From Balanoglossus misakiensis (lineage: Eukaryota; Hemichordata), in assembly GCA_040954595.2 (NCBI GenBank), contig CM082595.2, forward strand, positions 3,906,001-3,970,000: a DNA stretch of 64,000 nucleotides. The letters run 5' to 3'. A program made the position numbers and the translations under genes. The notes under the pieces were generated by a model, which was not told the origin of the DNA, made no database searches, and saw nothing but the letters and a program-made list of their open reading frames with translations. This document shows positions 35,601 to 46,300 of the stretch, piece after piece (the stretch's first letter is position 1; each line of letters opens with the position of its first letter).

Positions 35601-36688
35601 GACAAAATCACCAAAGTTGGCAAAGTCAAGAATTTGCCAGTTTTGACGATTTTCATGAGCTTTAACCCACGAAAAATGTCCCAAAATGACAAAATCACCA
35701 AAGTTGGCAAAGTCAAGAATTTGCCAGTTTAGACGATTTTCATGAGCTATAACCCATGAAAAATCACCAAAGTTGGCAAAGTCAAGAATTTGCCAGTTTA
35801 GACGATTTTCGTGAGCTATAACCCATGAAAAATCACCAAAGTTGGCAAAGTCAAGAATTTGCCAGTTTTGACGATTTTCATGAGCTATAACCCATGAAAA
35901 ATGTCCCAAAATGACAAAGTCACCAAAGTTGGCAAAGTCAAGAATTTGCCAGTTTTGACGATTTCCATGAGCTATAACCCATGAAAAGTGTCCCAGAATG
36001 ACAAAATCACCAAAGTTGGCAAAGTTGAGAATTTGTCATTTTTGACAATTTCCATGAGCTATAGCCCATGAAGTGTCCCAAAAGACAAAATCATCAAAGT
36101 TTGCAAAGTCGAGAATTTGTCATCTCTTGACAATTTCCATGAGCTATAACCCATGAAAAGTGTCCCAGAAAGACAAAATCATCAAAGTTTGCAAAGTCGA
36201 GAATTTGTCATCTCTTGACAATTTCCATGAGCTATAACCCATGAAAAGTGTCCCAGAATGACAAAATTACCAAAGTTTGCAAAGTTGAGAATTTGTCATC
36301 TCTTGACAATTTCCATCAGCTATAACCCATGAAAAGTGTCCCAGAATGACAAAATCATCAAAGTTTGCAAAGTCGAGAATTTGTCATTTTGTGACATTTT
36401 CATGAGCTATAACCCATGAAAAGTGTCCCAGAATGACAAAATCACCAAAGTTTGCAAAGTCGAGAATTTGTCATTTTGTGACATTTTTATGAGCTATAAC
36501 CCATGAATAAGATGAATGGAGATGAATGCTACAAAACACAATACTCACCATTGATTTGGCAGGAAGAGAATCTTCATTGCTTTCAACTGTTCTGCTCTGT
36601 TTATCCTCAAGTAGTTTGGCTGTGTCTTTCTGTTTTTGTCTCTGTGTGATGTTTTGATGAACAGTTCTTCACTTCCTAAGTAAATCTT
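32657..36688 (-). other. Candidate exon pair flanking the satellite array
   Basis: On the minus strand, exon 36688-36549 follows the acceptor agttaaatcag and ends at CAATG|GTGAGT. Exon 32720-32657 follows ttttgttctttgcattgcag and ends CTTAAG|GTAAGAC. Joined, the frame KIYLGSEELFIKTSHRDKNR continues and stops after CELKSR in the second exon. Another frame of the first exon (QRQKQKDTAKLLEDKQSR) is also open and helix-like, and would stop at the junction. The plus strand has open frames and a GTAAGT donor in the same places, so strand and coding status are unresolved. It could equally be a long non-coding transcript. Confidence 0.3.
32770..36510. repeat. Tandem satellite array, 87-bp unit (about 43 copies)
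   Basis: Continuous head-to-tail repeats contain GAATTTGCCA, a TTTTGACGATTTTCATGAGC block, TATAACCCATGAAAAATGTC and CAAAATCACCAAAGTTGGCA. The usual period is 87 bp, with some units shortened by about 18 bp or by small deletions. At least two subfamilies alternate in blocks (TTGTCATCTCTTGACAATTT and TTGCCATTTTTGACGATTTT). Because 87 is a multiple of three, one minus-strand frame stays open for 322 codons at 34941-35909 and spells GHFSWVIAHENRQKWQILDF-like repeats. I regard this as a by-product of the array. Each unit contains the near-palindrome TCATGAGCTATAACCCATGA. Confidence 0.96.
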
Positions 36689-36782
36689 CTGATTTAACTA
36701 TAAGAATAGCAATAGTAAATTAAATTAATTAATTAATTGAACGAATGACTGAATGAATGACTGAATGACTGAATAAACTGGG

Positions 36783-37260
36783 CTTATGGAACAGGATCCT
36801 AAACTCTACCTTATGGAAAAGTACACGTGTTTCCTACGAGCGCCGCCATATTAGTTTGGTACTCGACTTCAAAATTTAAGTGACCCCCCCCCCTGGATTT
36901 TGCCCCCAACCCCCCACCCCCCCTCCACGTAAAATCTGAACGGTTCCTTATTACGCGAAACCAATGCTGTAGTCAGCAGTGTTCACAATTCCTACTCAGA
37001 TGCATTTCGACCACAAGGCGAACAAAGACAGTCCTTTAAAGCATACTCGTAAAGATAAGAATGGAATAGGATCCTATACTCTACCTTATGGAAAAGTACA
37101 TGTGTTTCCTACGGGCGCCGCCATATTGGTTTGGTACTCGACTGTAGTAACCGTGGCGATCCGAATCCAATGCTGTAGTCAGCAGTGTTCGCAATTCCTA
37201 CTCATGCAGTACTCACAAATCCTACTCGGATGCACTTCGACCACAAGGCGAACAAAGACG
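36783..37260. repeat. Interleaved tandem duplication A-B-A-B
   Basis: Module A (GGATCCTA..CTCTACCTTATGGAAAAGTA through GCCGCCATATT) occurs at 36783-36870 and 37062-37144. Module B (GCTGTAGTCAGCAGTGTTC through GACCACAAGGCGAACAAAGA) occurs at 36961-37030 and 37167-37260. The second B carries a small internal insertion. There is no coding support. Confidence 0.8.
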
Positions 37261-37628
37261 GAAATTCAGTTGGGAAACGAGCGTTTAAACGCGTTTCAGG
37301 TCCAAAGCGCACCACGATGATATCGACACAAGGCAGACGCCATCTTGAAACACGCCACCTAGCGGGTGATTTATAAAATCTTTCGAAGTAACAGTGTACA
37401 ATGCAAGCAGTGCGTGCGTGCGTGCAAATGTGCGCACATACATACAGAGTATGATATAAAATATTGCATTCAAAACATGCAATCATTTTTTATGCCCATA
37501 AGTCGAACGGGTGTAACCATAGACCTCGGGTCTTACTCTAAAATTATAATGATGATACGCGCTGGCTGGCGCACCTTTTCTGCGAGCCCACCACATGAAG
37601 AAGTGAAAACTGCGTCGGTTTGATCTCC

Positions 37629-37643
37629 GTTTTCCATGGTAAC
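37629..37643. promoter_or_regulatory. RFX X-box-like site upstream of the GPCR gene
   Basis: GTTTTCCATGGTAAC is close to the RFX X-box consensus GTNRCCATGGYAAC and lies roughly 200 bases before the 5' exon donor at 37852. No TATA box is evident. Confidence 0.3.
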
Positions 37644-37699
37644 CGCTGATAAATTTGCATAGGCGACCATTTACCTATAAAAATCTCGCGTAGTTACCC

Positions 37700-37852
37700 C
37701 GGTGTGTATTCTTCGTCAGAATTGTGCTGTCAACTGAGAGAACTGCTTAGACTCGAACTTTTGAGAGCTGCTATATTTTCGGCAGTGAGCTCATGAAAAT
37801 TTCATCAAATTGCTGATTTGTTCTATTGGACGCACATTCGTGGATATACCAG
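37700..37852 (+). other. Probable 5' UTR exon of the GPCR gene
   Basis: The CAG|GTAAGA donor at 37852/37853 pairs with an acceptor tttgtggacag at 38059, giving a 207-nt intron in the 5' leader. The left end (transcription start) is only estimated from sequence context. Confidence 0.45.
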
Positions 37853-38075
37853 GTAAGAACTTGCTATAAAAATGGTAGCTTTATCTTGTTTTACATTTTT
37901 TCAACAGTGTGGTTTAAAATCAAAATGAACTTTTACAACGATACTTACCGACAGGTGACCACAAGAAAATATTTTTTCAACGCCACAGCCATTGTCCCTG
38001 TAAAAGACGCATTGTCTGTATCAACTGTATCTGAAAGCAATTTTGCATTTTGTGGACAGGATTTCAATACAGACT

Positions 38076-39122
38076 ATGGCATCTAACAGCAGTAATACGT
38101 CTGGTTTACTCAACTGCACGGATATTCCACCTACCGAGCAAGGCGACGACGACAGGCAGTTCATCAAACTAACCGACCACGCTCTCTTCTCTGAACAAGT
38201 CAACGTCAAGGTCGCCTACGCCATTCTTGCCGTGTGCGGGGTCGTCGGAAACTCCTTGGTGATCGCCACAATCCTGCGGAACAGGTTTCTGCAGATCGTC
38301 AGCTATTACTTCATCCTGAGCCTGGCCGTGGCTGATATCCTGGCGTGCATCTCGCTGATTCCCGTCAAAGTCTTTCCAATCGCGCGAGTGCCGCCGGGCA
38401 TCGGGGGCGAACTCCTATGCCGCTTCGTGATCTCCGAAATCTTCATGTGGACCAGTGTCTCCGCGTCGGGTTTTCATTTAGCGGCAATAGCCATAGAGAA
38501 ATACATAGCCATCGTACACCCATTCAAATATTCAAGCGTCACAAGAAACAAGATCTTGCTCTCTGTTGTAATGCTATGGGTTGTCGCTATCGCAGCAGAG
38601 GTATACCTGGCCTACACATACACTTACAACAGTGGTCAATGTTCCATTCCCCTGACAAATTTTACAAAAACCTATCTGAAAGCCAATGCAATTGCACTAT
38701 TTCTCCTGTTTTATCTAGCTCCTATTTTCATAATGTTTTACTGTTACGCGAAGATATTCCAAGCGTTAAAAATCGAGGGTCTAAACATTCATGCGTCGGC
38801 CGGTCCAAACTACGACATGCAGCGGCAGAAATTTCTCGCACGGAAGAAAGTCATACAGATGCTGGCCGTCGTTTTTGTCACCTTTTTTCTATGTCACTTA
38901 GCCAACCAGGTTTTTTGGTTTGGTTACACCCTCGGCTTGCCAGTTGACCCGATGGGCATGCTGGCTAACATCACTGTAATGTTATCGTTCTCTAATTCTT
39001 GTATGAACCCTTTCATCTACGCCATCAAATATCGGAAATTTCGCAGCGGAATGAAGGCCTTGTTCTGTAACTCTGTCTCCGCTGTCGGAGACTCTGCTAT
39101 TACAAATATAGAAATGCATTAA
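38076..39122 (+). CDS. Class A (rhodopsin-like) GPCR, neuropeptide-receptor type
   Basis: A 348-residue seven-helix receptor encoded in a single exon. The N-terminus has three glycosylation sequons (NSS, NTS, NCT). Class A landmarks are TM1 GNSLVIATI, TM2 LSLAVADILA, the TM3 cysteine with IEKYIAIVHPF in the DRY position, an ECL2 cysteine (QCSIPL), the basic ICL3-TM6 start (ARKKVIQML) and TM7 NPFIY followed by a basic helix 8 and a cysteine (ALFCNS) suitable for palmitoylation. Two departures stand out: DRY is EKY, and the TM6 CWxP motif reads CHLA, losing both the toggle Trp and the Pro. I start at 38076 because the in-frame ATG at 38043 lies before the inferred splice acceptor at 38059. The overall pattern is that of peptide receptors; the ligand cannot be assigned. 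AATAAA is at 39516. Confidence 0.93.
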   Translation: MASNSSNTSGLLNCTDIPPTEQGDDDRQFIKLTDHALFSEQVNVKVAYAILAVCGVVGNSLVIATILRNRFLQIVSYYFILSLAVADILACISLIPVKVFPIARVPPGIGGELLCRFVISEIFMWTSVSASGFHLAAIAIEKYIAIVHPFKYSSVTRNKILLSVVMLWVVAIAAEVYLAYTYTYNSGQCSIPLTNFTKTYLKANAIALFLLFYLAPIFIMFYCYAKIFQALKIEGLNIHASAGPNYDMQRQKFLARKKVIQMLAVVFVTFFLCHLANQVFWFGYTLGLPVDPMGMLANITVMLSFSNSCMNPFIYAIKYRKFRSGMKALFCNSVSAVGDSAITNIEMH

Positions 39123-39540
39123 AGCTCCCAACGGCTGCCCCTTTTTGCATGTGGCTACACGTATGTACCTTCAAATATAAAAGGGTGTCGCACTCGTTTA
39201 TTCAGCCGTCCATTGCAAGAGTACACAGCTACCGTGGTATGCGCACATGCGTACTAGAATCTCCATAAATTCAAAATGGCGTCGTCTGTGGATTTAGAAT
39301 TAGTTGCACGATTGAAAAAAAATTATCGATTAAAATATACATGCTAACATACGCCCATGTTGGACCACTTGAATGTTATAAAAATATATACAGTTACTTT
39401 CTTAAGAACTCGTCTGCTGTTTTAGTCTGATTCTTCTGTTATGATATTAATATTGTAATATTTTGTGAGACATGTTACTGTGAACTGACTATAGGCCTAA
39501 CCATCATGTATTTGCAATAAAGTCATCGGACACCGAAATA
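39123..39540 (+). terminator. GPCR 3' UTR and poly(A) signal
   Basis: AATAAA at 39516-39521 lies about 0.4 kb after the TAA, followed by a T/G-containing stretch, as expected for a cleavage site near 39540. The UTR includes a TTCAAAATGGCG motif seen elsewhere in the window. Confidence 0.6.
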
Positions 39541-41415
39541 TATGTACACTACTGTACTTGTCGTCTTCTTCACTCCACGCACCATGAAAATTTTAATGGT
39601 ATGAGAGTGAGTAGTAACAAATCATAGATGAATAACCACGACGTTTCAGAGCAAGATATTGTGACTAAAAATACAAACCGACGGATTTTATTTACAATAT
39701 TGTGCGTGACTATCGACAGCTTCCACGGGCAAAATAGTCACATGTTTTGTTCAGTTAGAATATTAAGCCCCAACTGTCTGTGAATACTTCAGTACAAGCG
39801 TTGCGACAGCCACCGGCCAATCAGAGTCGAAAACAGGGTTTGCTGACAATATGTGTAGAGTCAGCGATTGTTAGGGGAATGGAACGTGACTATAGATGTG
39901 AAACAAAATGCCTTCTTAAAACTCTGTACCTATGCATAGATACATAGATACATACATACACACATACATACATACACACACATACGTACAATGATCTCAA
40001 GACCTCCCAAAAGCTATGCACGTTCGCGAAAAAACACCGTCACACTCTAACGCCGAAGAAGAATAGATGTTTTACCCTGTCCCATTTGGGAATTGTTGTT
40101 GCTTCCGTCCTATTACGTCACCACGGGAATGTCAGTACCATGGCAATGGTATTCACCCCTTTCACCCATTTGTACCTCGACAATGCCGTGTCACGGCGCT
40201 CCGAGGTTGACAAGGGACCCTGACAGCATGCCCACAAAGATGCCGGCAGCTAGAGGACATCTCGACACCCTGTCCAAAGAACGGTTAACACGCTCCAAGC
40301 GTCATTATCCAAGCCTAATGAGTCGTACATAAGTCAGATGTATTGGAGATAGTAGACTCATGGACTATTCACGTTAGAAAAAAACACCCCGTGTACGACA
40401 ATAACTAACGTAATCACATGCCTTTTAATTTAGGCGTTCGACCAAGCAATTCACGTAATTAGACCCTAGTTTTATTATCACACAAAGCTGTCCCGCCCAG
40501 CTCTTTAGTTGTTTTAGCACAATGTATAATACAATTAACAGGCGTTGAAATGAAAAGTAAAGTCATTGAAAAAATGTGGCTCCTGTTCTTCTGGACTTTC
40601 AATTGTCCTCTGCTATTTTTACTGATTAACGTGGGTGGCATTTTAAGATACGTGTACCCTATTGAGAATTCTCTGCACTCTCTCGAAACTGAAAAAGTAC
40701 GATTGTCAATTTGGATACACACAGTTCACAGGTTTGTTGGTGATTCCAATACCACGTGATAGACATAATAATAAACACCGCGATTAACTATGACAGTGTT
40801 GGATGGGATCCACCAAGTATTTTATTATGTCGTTTATGACCACGGTCTTTAGAATTGAAATAAAACACCCACGATTCCTCGATGTTTCTCTGATAAAGAT
40901 AGTCAGATTCTGACAGCACAAAAAAAAACAAAGTTTCACATTTTCAACAACATCGCAGAGATAATTATTTTCATTTACATGTGCAAACATACAAACTTCT
41001 TAGGTACACATCAGTATGCCCCTTTGCAATCATGTGATCTAAGGCATGTATGATGTCTTTCCGTTGCAATGTGTCTATACACTACTACAGACTTGGACCA
41101 AAGCTCAAAGCACAATACTTTAACGTATATCTTCGTAAGTGAATAATTTAACATCTACACTGATTATAGAATCTTCGAGAAGAAAATATTAACCTGAATC
41201 CAAAGCTGTTTCGACAATGACTAAATGTGTACGTACCTTTAGTTTCAGATATTTTAGTTTATAAATTTATGTACAATATAATTACGAAAAGTATATTAAA
41301 CTGTTGTTCAAATTAAAACACAAAAAACTTATCCTGAGTTCCAAATGAATTGTAAACATGCAAATATTTCTCATATAAACAATACAATAAAAGTTTTATC
41401 TTGATGAGGTAACTG
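39541..41415. other. Intergenic space between two convergent genes
   Basis: No gene is supported. A more GC-rich island at 40080-40330 has short open frames on both strands but no convincing protein. A short CATA-rich repeat lies at 39935-39985. The rest is AT-rich. Confidence 0.5.
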
Positions 41416-41721
41416 TAATAACTTTACATAATAAATTTTATTCTAAACTATAATACAATATGGCGACTGCCGAGATGATATAAATCCATATGCTCAGGTC
41501 ATCGCGCATGAGCAGAGACTCACTTCCGGCACCTTCACAATTTCAGTTAAATACAGGTGCCTTATCAGATCACGGGGGCCTTTCGCGTTAGGAACGTTTG
41601 GAGAGCTCCTTTCGTAAAATCACGGACTACTTTGCTCCTTGTCCGATGGAACAAGGCGTTATTCCCATGTGCAGAAACCTGGAAGCACATCTTTGGTTGC
41701 GAAACCTGACCAGGCTTCGCC
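41416..41721 (-). terminator. C1QTNF12: 3' UTR and poly(A) signal of the adipolin-like gene
   Basis: On the minus strand AATAAA occurs at 41442-41437, about 280 bases after the stop codon at 41724-41722, giving a compact 3' UTR. Confidence 0.55.
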
Positions 41722-43129
41722 TCACACGCCCACCATACTTCCTGTGAAATCGGACCCGCTTTGTACTGATATGTCTAATTTCGAACTGTTATCAACATAA
41801 ACTGACGCGTATTGTCCCGACTGCAAACCAAAACAACAGAAAATGAAACCAATTAGGCCTATTATAAACTCTATTTCGCACTACGCTGTCCAGGAGAAAA
41901 GTACAGATAATAGCTACTCCACAGAGAAGGCTAAAATGGCTAAAAGGGTCTGGGCAGTAACTTACCTCCAACTGAAGTAGGCCGTTCACATTGACTGTAA
42001 AGACTCTGCTGTTACTCTCAAGCCCTGAGATGAATTCCAGTGACCTACAAACAGGAAAACAAAGTATAAAACAGTCAAACCCAATCATGCTCAGGTTATG
42101 TTTCAGGTAAAGGGGATAGTTGCTGGTCAGACATAAGCGCAGCTAACACTACAGATTGGAAACATCGTACTATGTACTGGCCATCGATTCTTTCCATCAA
42201 CGCAGTAAAATAAGAAGCACTTTGTATGATCTTCCCATTCAAGGCGAAAATGAAAAGCCATCTGGGGTCCAGACCGCAATGAAGGCTTCAGAGATAAACA
42301 TGTATCATCCTATTAACATAACACAGCCCTATGTCTGTCTGTGTTAGACTTGCAACAACTGAGAATGACAACAATTTACGTACAGGATGACTTTGTTTCT
42401 GATCAACTGAACTGACGAAAAATCAACGGTCAGTACACTCTTTCTGTGCAGCTCAAACTTTCATCGTAGTTTGCAGAAAACCAAACGGTCTCCACAATCA
42501 AGACAACGGAGCTGGTAACACCAAATTTTCACCGAAAATGGCAACGAATTCCACTTACGTGTGTCTCTGGCAGAGTGAGTTTATGCAAATAAGAACTCTG
42601 ACATTGTCTCTGCTCCGCAGCTCTCGACCTTCTTTAGTTTTCTTCGGAAGAGGATGAACCAGATGCAGATTTGCTGAAAACTGGTAAATTGCTGTCCTCG
42701 GCGCCAGAAACCTGCCCGACTTCACATCTAACCCTTGACCCCGTTTGAATGCGCCCCCTGCAAATGGCTGAAATGATGATAAAAAGGTCGGTTGTTGGTA
42801 TCAATATGGCGCACATCAGACATTTCTGTACTTCAAGTTTCAAGTCCGGACTGGTATTATTTGGCAACAGTAAGAACTGTCGTTGCATACATAATGCTGT
42901 GCTGGAAAGGGACCAAATCTGGAATTTTCTCGTTATTAAGAAGGAGAAACAGTCTTACCATTTGAAAATTGTTTAGTTCTTTGAGACTTTTTCTGGCTAT
43001 GTCAATATTGCTGTGGAGTTTACAATGGAAAGCTGCTGGAATTCTGGGAATCACTTCGATGTCGTCCCAATCATAGTAGACGCCCTGGGAATCGTTTCTC
43101 ACACCGATCGGCGTCAAACAACCAGGACA
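41722..43129 (-). CDS. C1QTNF12: Adipolin-like exons 5-8: C1q/TNF-like domain
   Basis: Exon 43129-42959 encodes CPGCLTPIG and [12 protein letters not shown]. Exon 42767-42559 encodes [30 protein letters not shown] and [11 protein letters not shown]. Exon 42044-41966 encodes [15 protein letters not shown] and NGLLQLE. Exon 41820-41722 encodes [13 protein letters not shown] and [12 protein letters not shown], then TGA. The last exon matches the family's closing VDN..FSG..LG strands, so the domain is complete. Confidence 0.95.
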
Positions 43130-43304
43130 CTGAAAGAACAGAAACACCATTTAGTTAATCGTGTTTGCCAAGGTTGCAGTACCTCAAATATCATACATAC
43201 ACACGGACAGACAGAGAGACATACACATACATACATACATACATACATACATACATACATACATACATACATACATACATACATACATTATAACACATAC
43301 ATAT

Positions 43305-43381
<77 letters not shown>

Positions 43382-46300
43382 AAGCATCTCACCTGTTGGG
43401 CTATTATACGCTCTGCTCTTCTCTCCGCTGCCTCTGTTAACAAAGAGACAAATTTCATATTAACATGCTGTTATGATAAAGTAGGCTACAGTCACCTAGC
43501 TGTTATCGTAAAGAACAAGTACCTATCTGACTGCACTGGTTACTAGTTTTGGAAACTAACACTAAACCTGTTTGACATTTGACCTCCTGTAAAATCTATG
43601 CTCGGACATCGATTCACGATATTCGTTTCTCTTTGTTCTTCTGTGATACTTCTATAAAACTTTGCTTTTTTATGTGAGTTTGCGACGTGGAAAGCCTACG
43701 GGAAAAACCAGTGTGTATGGAACTAACAAGTTATTGATGAATCTTGAGTCTGTCTCGTGTTTTTCAAATGTTTCCATGGGGTGCGATATTGTGGTCAACG
43801 ATCGAACGCAGGGAAACATGTATTTTGAATCTTTCGATGGTGATGAATTATTAAGCGGAGTCGTGCAGCTCGACGAAAGTTTCCGTGCAAGAAACAATTA
43901 ACAGTTGCGAAATATTCAAAAAGAAGTCGTCCGGGGCGATGATCGACGACGGAGCATATTAGACACCAGAAGCAAACACGCATGTTTGTTATTCACTCCG
44001 TGTGTGGAAGACTTGGGGTGTGAATCGTGTCTTGCACAAAACACTGCCAACCAATTCGTGATTAGCGGAATTAAACGCGAACAAAACGTTAACGGCTGTG
44101 CTGCAGTCTCTCGGCAAAATAATGTTTGCGCACAAAACCAAAAACCATGAAAGATTAATTCAATCTAAGATCGTTCTGACTAAAACTATACGCCATATCT
44201 TAACATCGCGTGTTCGAAACAATCAGCATCTCTGAGGCTTAAGATATATGTCCGTTACACATCATCAATTTAAAATATTCCAGATTTATGCAGAAATGTA
44301 CGAAATAATTATTGTTAATTTTTGAAATGCTAAATGCCATGAACTAATGAATTCGGTATGATGCTCAAACAAGTATATTTTAGAGTCGGAGAATACTCAA
44401 TAAAGCATGGGCGTTTGATATGATTTTATAGACGGCCTATCAAAGCATTTTTTTACCTTTAACCATCTTCTTAAACTCAACCATCATTTCCTCTTTCGTT
44501 ATCTCTGCTCCCGGTGGACCGGGGGGACCTCGCGGCCCCGTGGGACCAGGGGGACCAGCTGCGCCGTGCTGAAAGAGACGGAGAGAGAGGAGATTAATCT
44601 CTTGTGGAAGAGCTCCAATGTCGTGCGTTGCAAATTCACGTGTGTTCTCCTAACTGTATGTGCACGTGGTGAAGTTAGAGTGAAGTTGATTTGGTTTAGA
44701 AGATGGATTGGTAGACTTGAGGAGACAAAGGTGCAATATGTAATGAACAAGTGCATATTAGAGGATGGGATGACGTCACCAAGGCGTATGCAAGCAGAGA
44801 GGGTGGGGAGATATTTTTGTCTACGCGATATTAAATTCGTGAACGGCTGGTCGCCATGTTAACTGGAGATCAATTTTGTTATTGTGCTGCTGAGTGATCG
44901 GCTTGTAAGCTGTTGCGTGGATAAGTTCCTCTTGCTCACACTAAGAGTGTCAGGTAAGGACTCCTCGACCGTGAACATGAAGCAACATGCATTCAGCGCC
45001 TCGGTGATTGGTTGGCATGGTGATGCAATGGCTGGTATTTTAATGATTTAAACGGGTCGTTTTGGTGATCAAGTGGAACTATTGGTGACAATACATGAAC
45101 GTGCAGTAGCCTCCCCCCTCCCCAATACATCCACCAATTGCTCAAAGAAGACCCGGGTGAGTTTTTTTTTTCACCACGAGTATACAACACACTTATAAAA
45201 TACAGAAGGAAAACTTGGCAGCGTTGAATGGTTCAGTGAAAAACGGTTTTTCCCTGAAAGTGTGGTGATGAATATTCGGATTGAATTGTTGTCAGTCATT
45301 TACCAGCCTCTCACGCCGTGATCCCCTGTTTTTCCCTTTATTGTTCTCATTCTTGCTGTCTGTTCTGTCATGGTGTCGAATAAAGTCTAGCCAAGTTCGT
45401 CTGGAGTCGATTTGCGACTGCAAATGAAGATAAAAGAAAATTGGAGAGCGCCCTCACATGGTCACACTTTTTTTGGTCCCCCACCCCTTGCCATGTGAGG
45501 TCGCTATCACAACATGGCGAAAGTTCAATTACCAATGTTTTGCGGCTCCGTCTTCGTTTAGCCGACTTTCTGGGCATTTTCTTGTTGCCATTTTCAAGTA
45601 ATTGTTGCCAGCTCAGCGCAGGATCTACAAACCTCACATCCACGTCAAATGACTGAAAGAGATTGACTGAATTAGTTAAATAGAAACCCAAGTGGACATT
45701 TGGTGACTCAACACAATTTTTCCACACAAAATTATATATTAAGGTGTAGGGCTGACTCTGAGAAATTTGTTGAAATCCTCAAATTGACTCGAAGCTTTTA
45801 AAAAAATTGCTAAAGAAGTTTGACATCTCCACTGAGTGAAGTGAACATGGACAATCTTCTGTTGTGACCACCACAAAAAAACCCAACAATATCGCCGAAA
45901 ATAAATATTTCAGCGTGTCGCCATCTCAAAGCAGGGGTGACACAAAACAGGCACGGATACGCGACGCCGAGAAACGAGACGAGAGCAAACTACTGACATT
46001 TATGACCTGAATAACCACATGCCAAATTACGACATTCCTCGACCTTTTTGTCAGACATTCACTTTTTTGCAGTATTTTGTCGACCAGTTACATTTCCACT
46101 GCAAACTCCTGTTTCCAATGACTGTTCAGACATTTTGAAGACGAAAACATCATATACAGTAAACGGGAGTTTCTAGGGTCGCCCCAGTCACTTGTCATGT
46201 CCAATCAGCGACATTGACGGTGACACAGAACATGTCCCTTCGCCGATAATAAAACCAAGACCGAAATCGCCCCCGGGGCAGGAAATCGTTAGATGACCTT

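Noticed and set aside
34941-35909. A 322-codon open frame on the minus strand with 29-residue repeats
   Set aside because: It consists only of satellite units. The 87-bp period keeps any open frame open, the frame is lost in neighbouring units with small deletions, and there is no start context or flanking exon in that frame.
32770-36510. CRISPR-like array
   Set aside because: The repeats are head-to-tail with no unique spacers, the host is eukaryotic, and no cas genes are present.
40190-40310. Minus-strand frame reading AAGIFVGMLSGSL considered as the C1q C-terminus
   Set aside because: Weak resemblance only, wrong phase for a usable acceptor, and superseded by the clear terminal exon at 41820.
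41563-41737. Alternative last exon of the adipolin-like gene after a good acceptor (gtccgatttcacag)
   Set aside because: The frame is open for 58 codons and phase-compatible, but the sequence has no C1q features. The exon at 41820-41722 matches the family C-terminus ([15 protein letters not shown]) and ends correctly.
43013-43546. 177-codon + strand open frame
   Set aside because: It runs antisense through an adipolin-like exon and then through the CATA/GACA microsatellite; it is low-complexity with no splice support.
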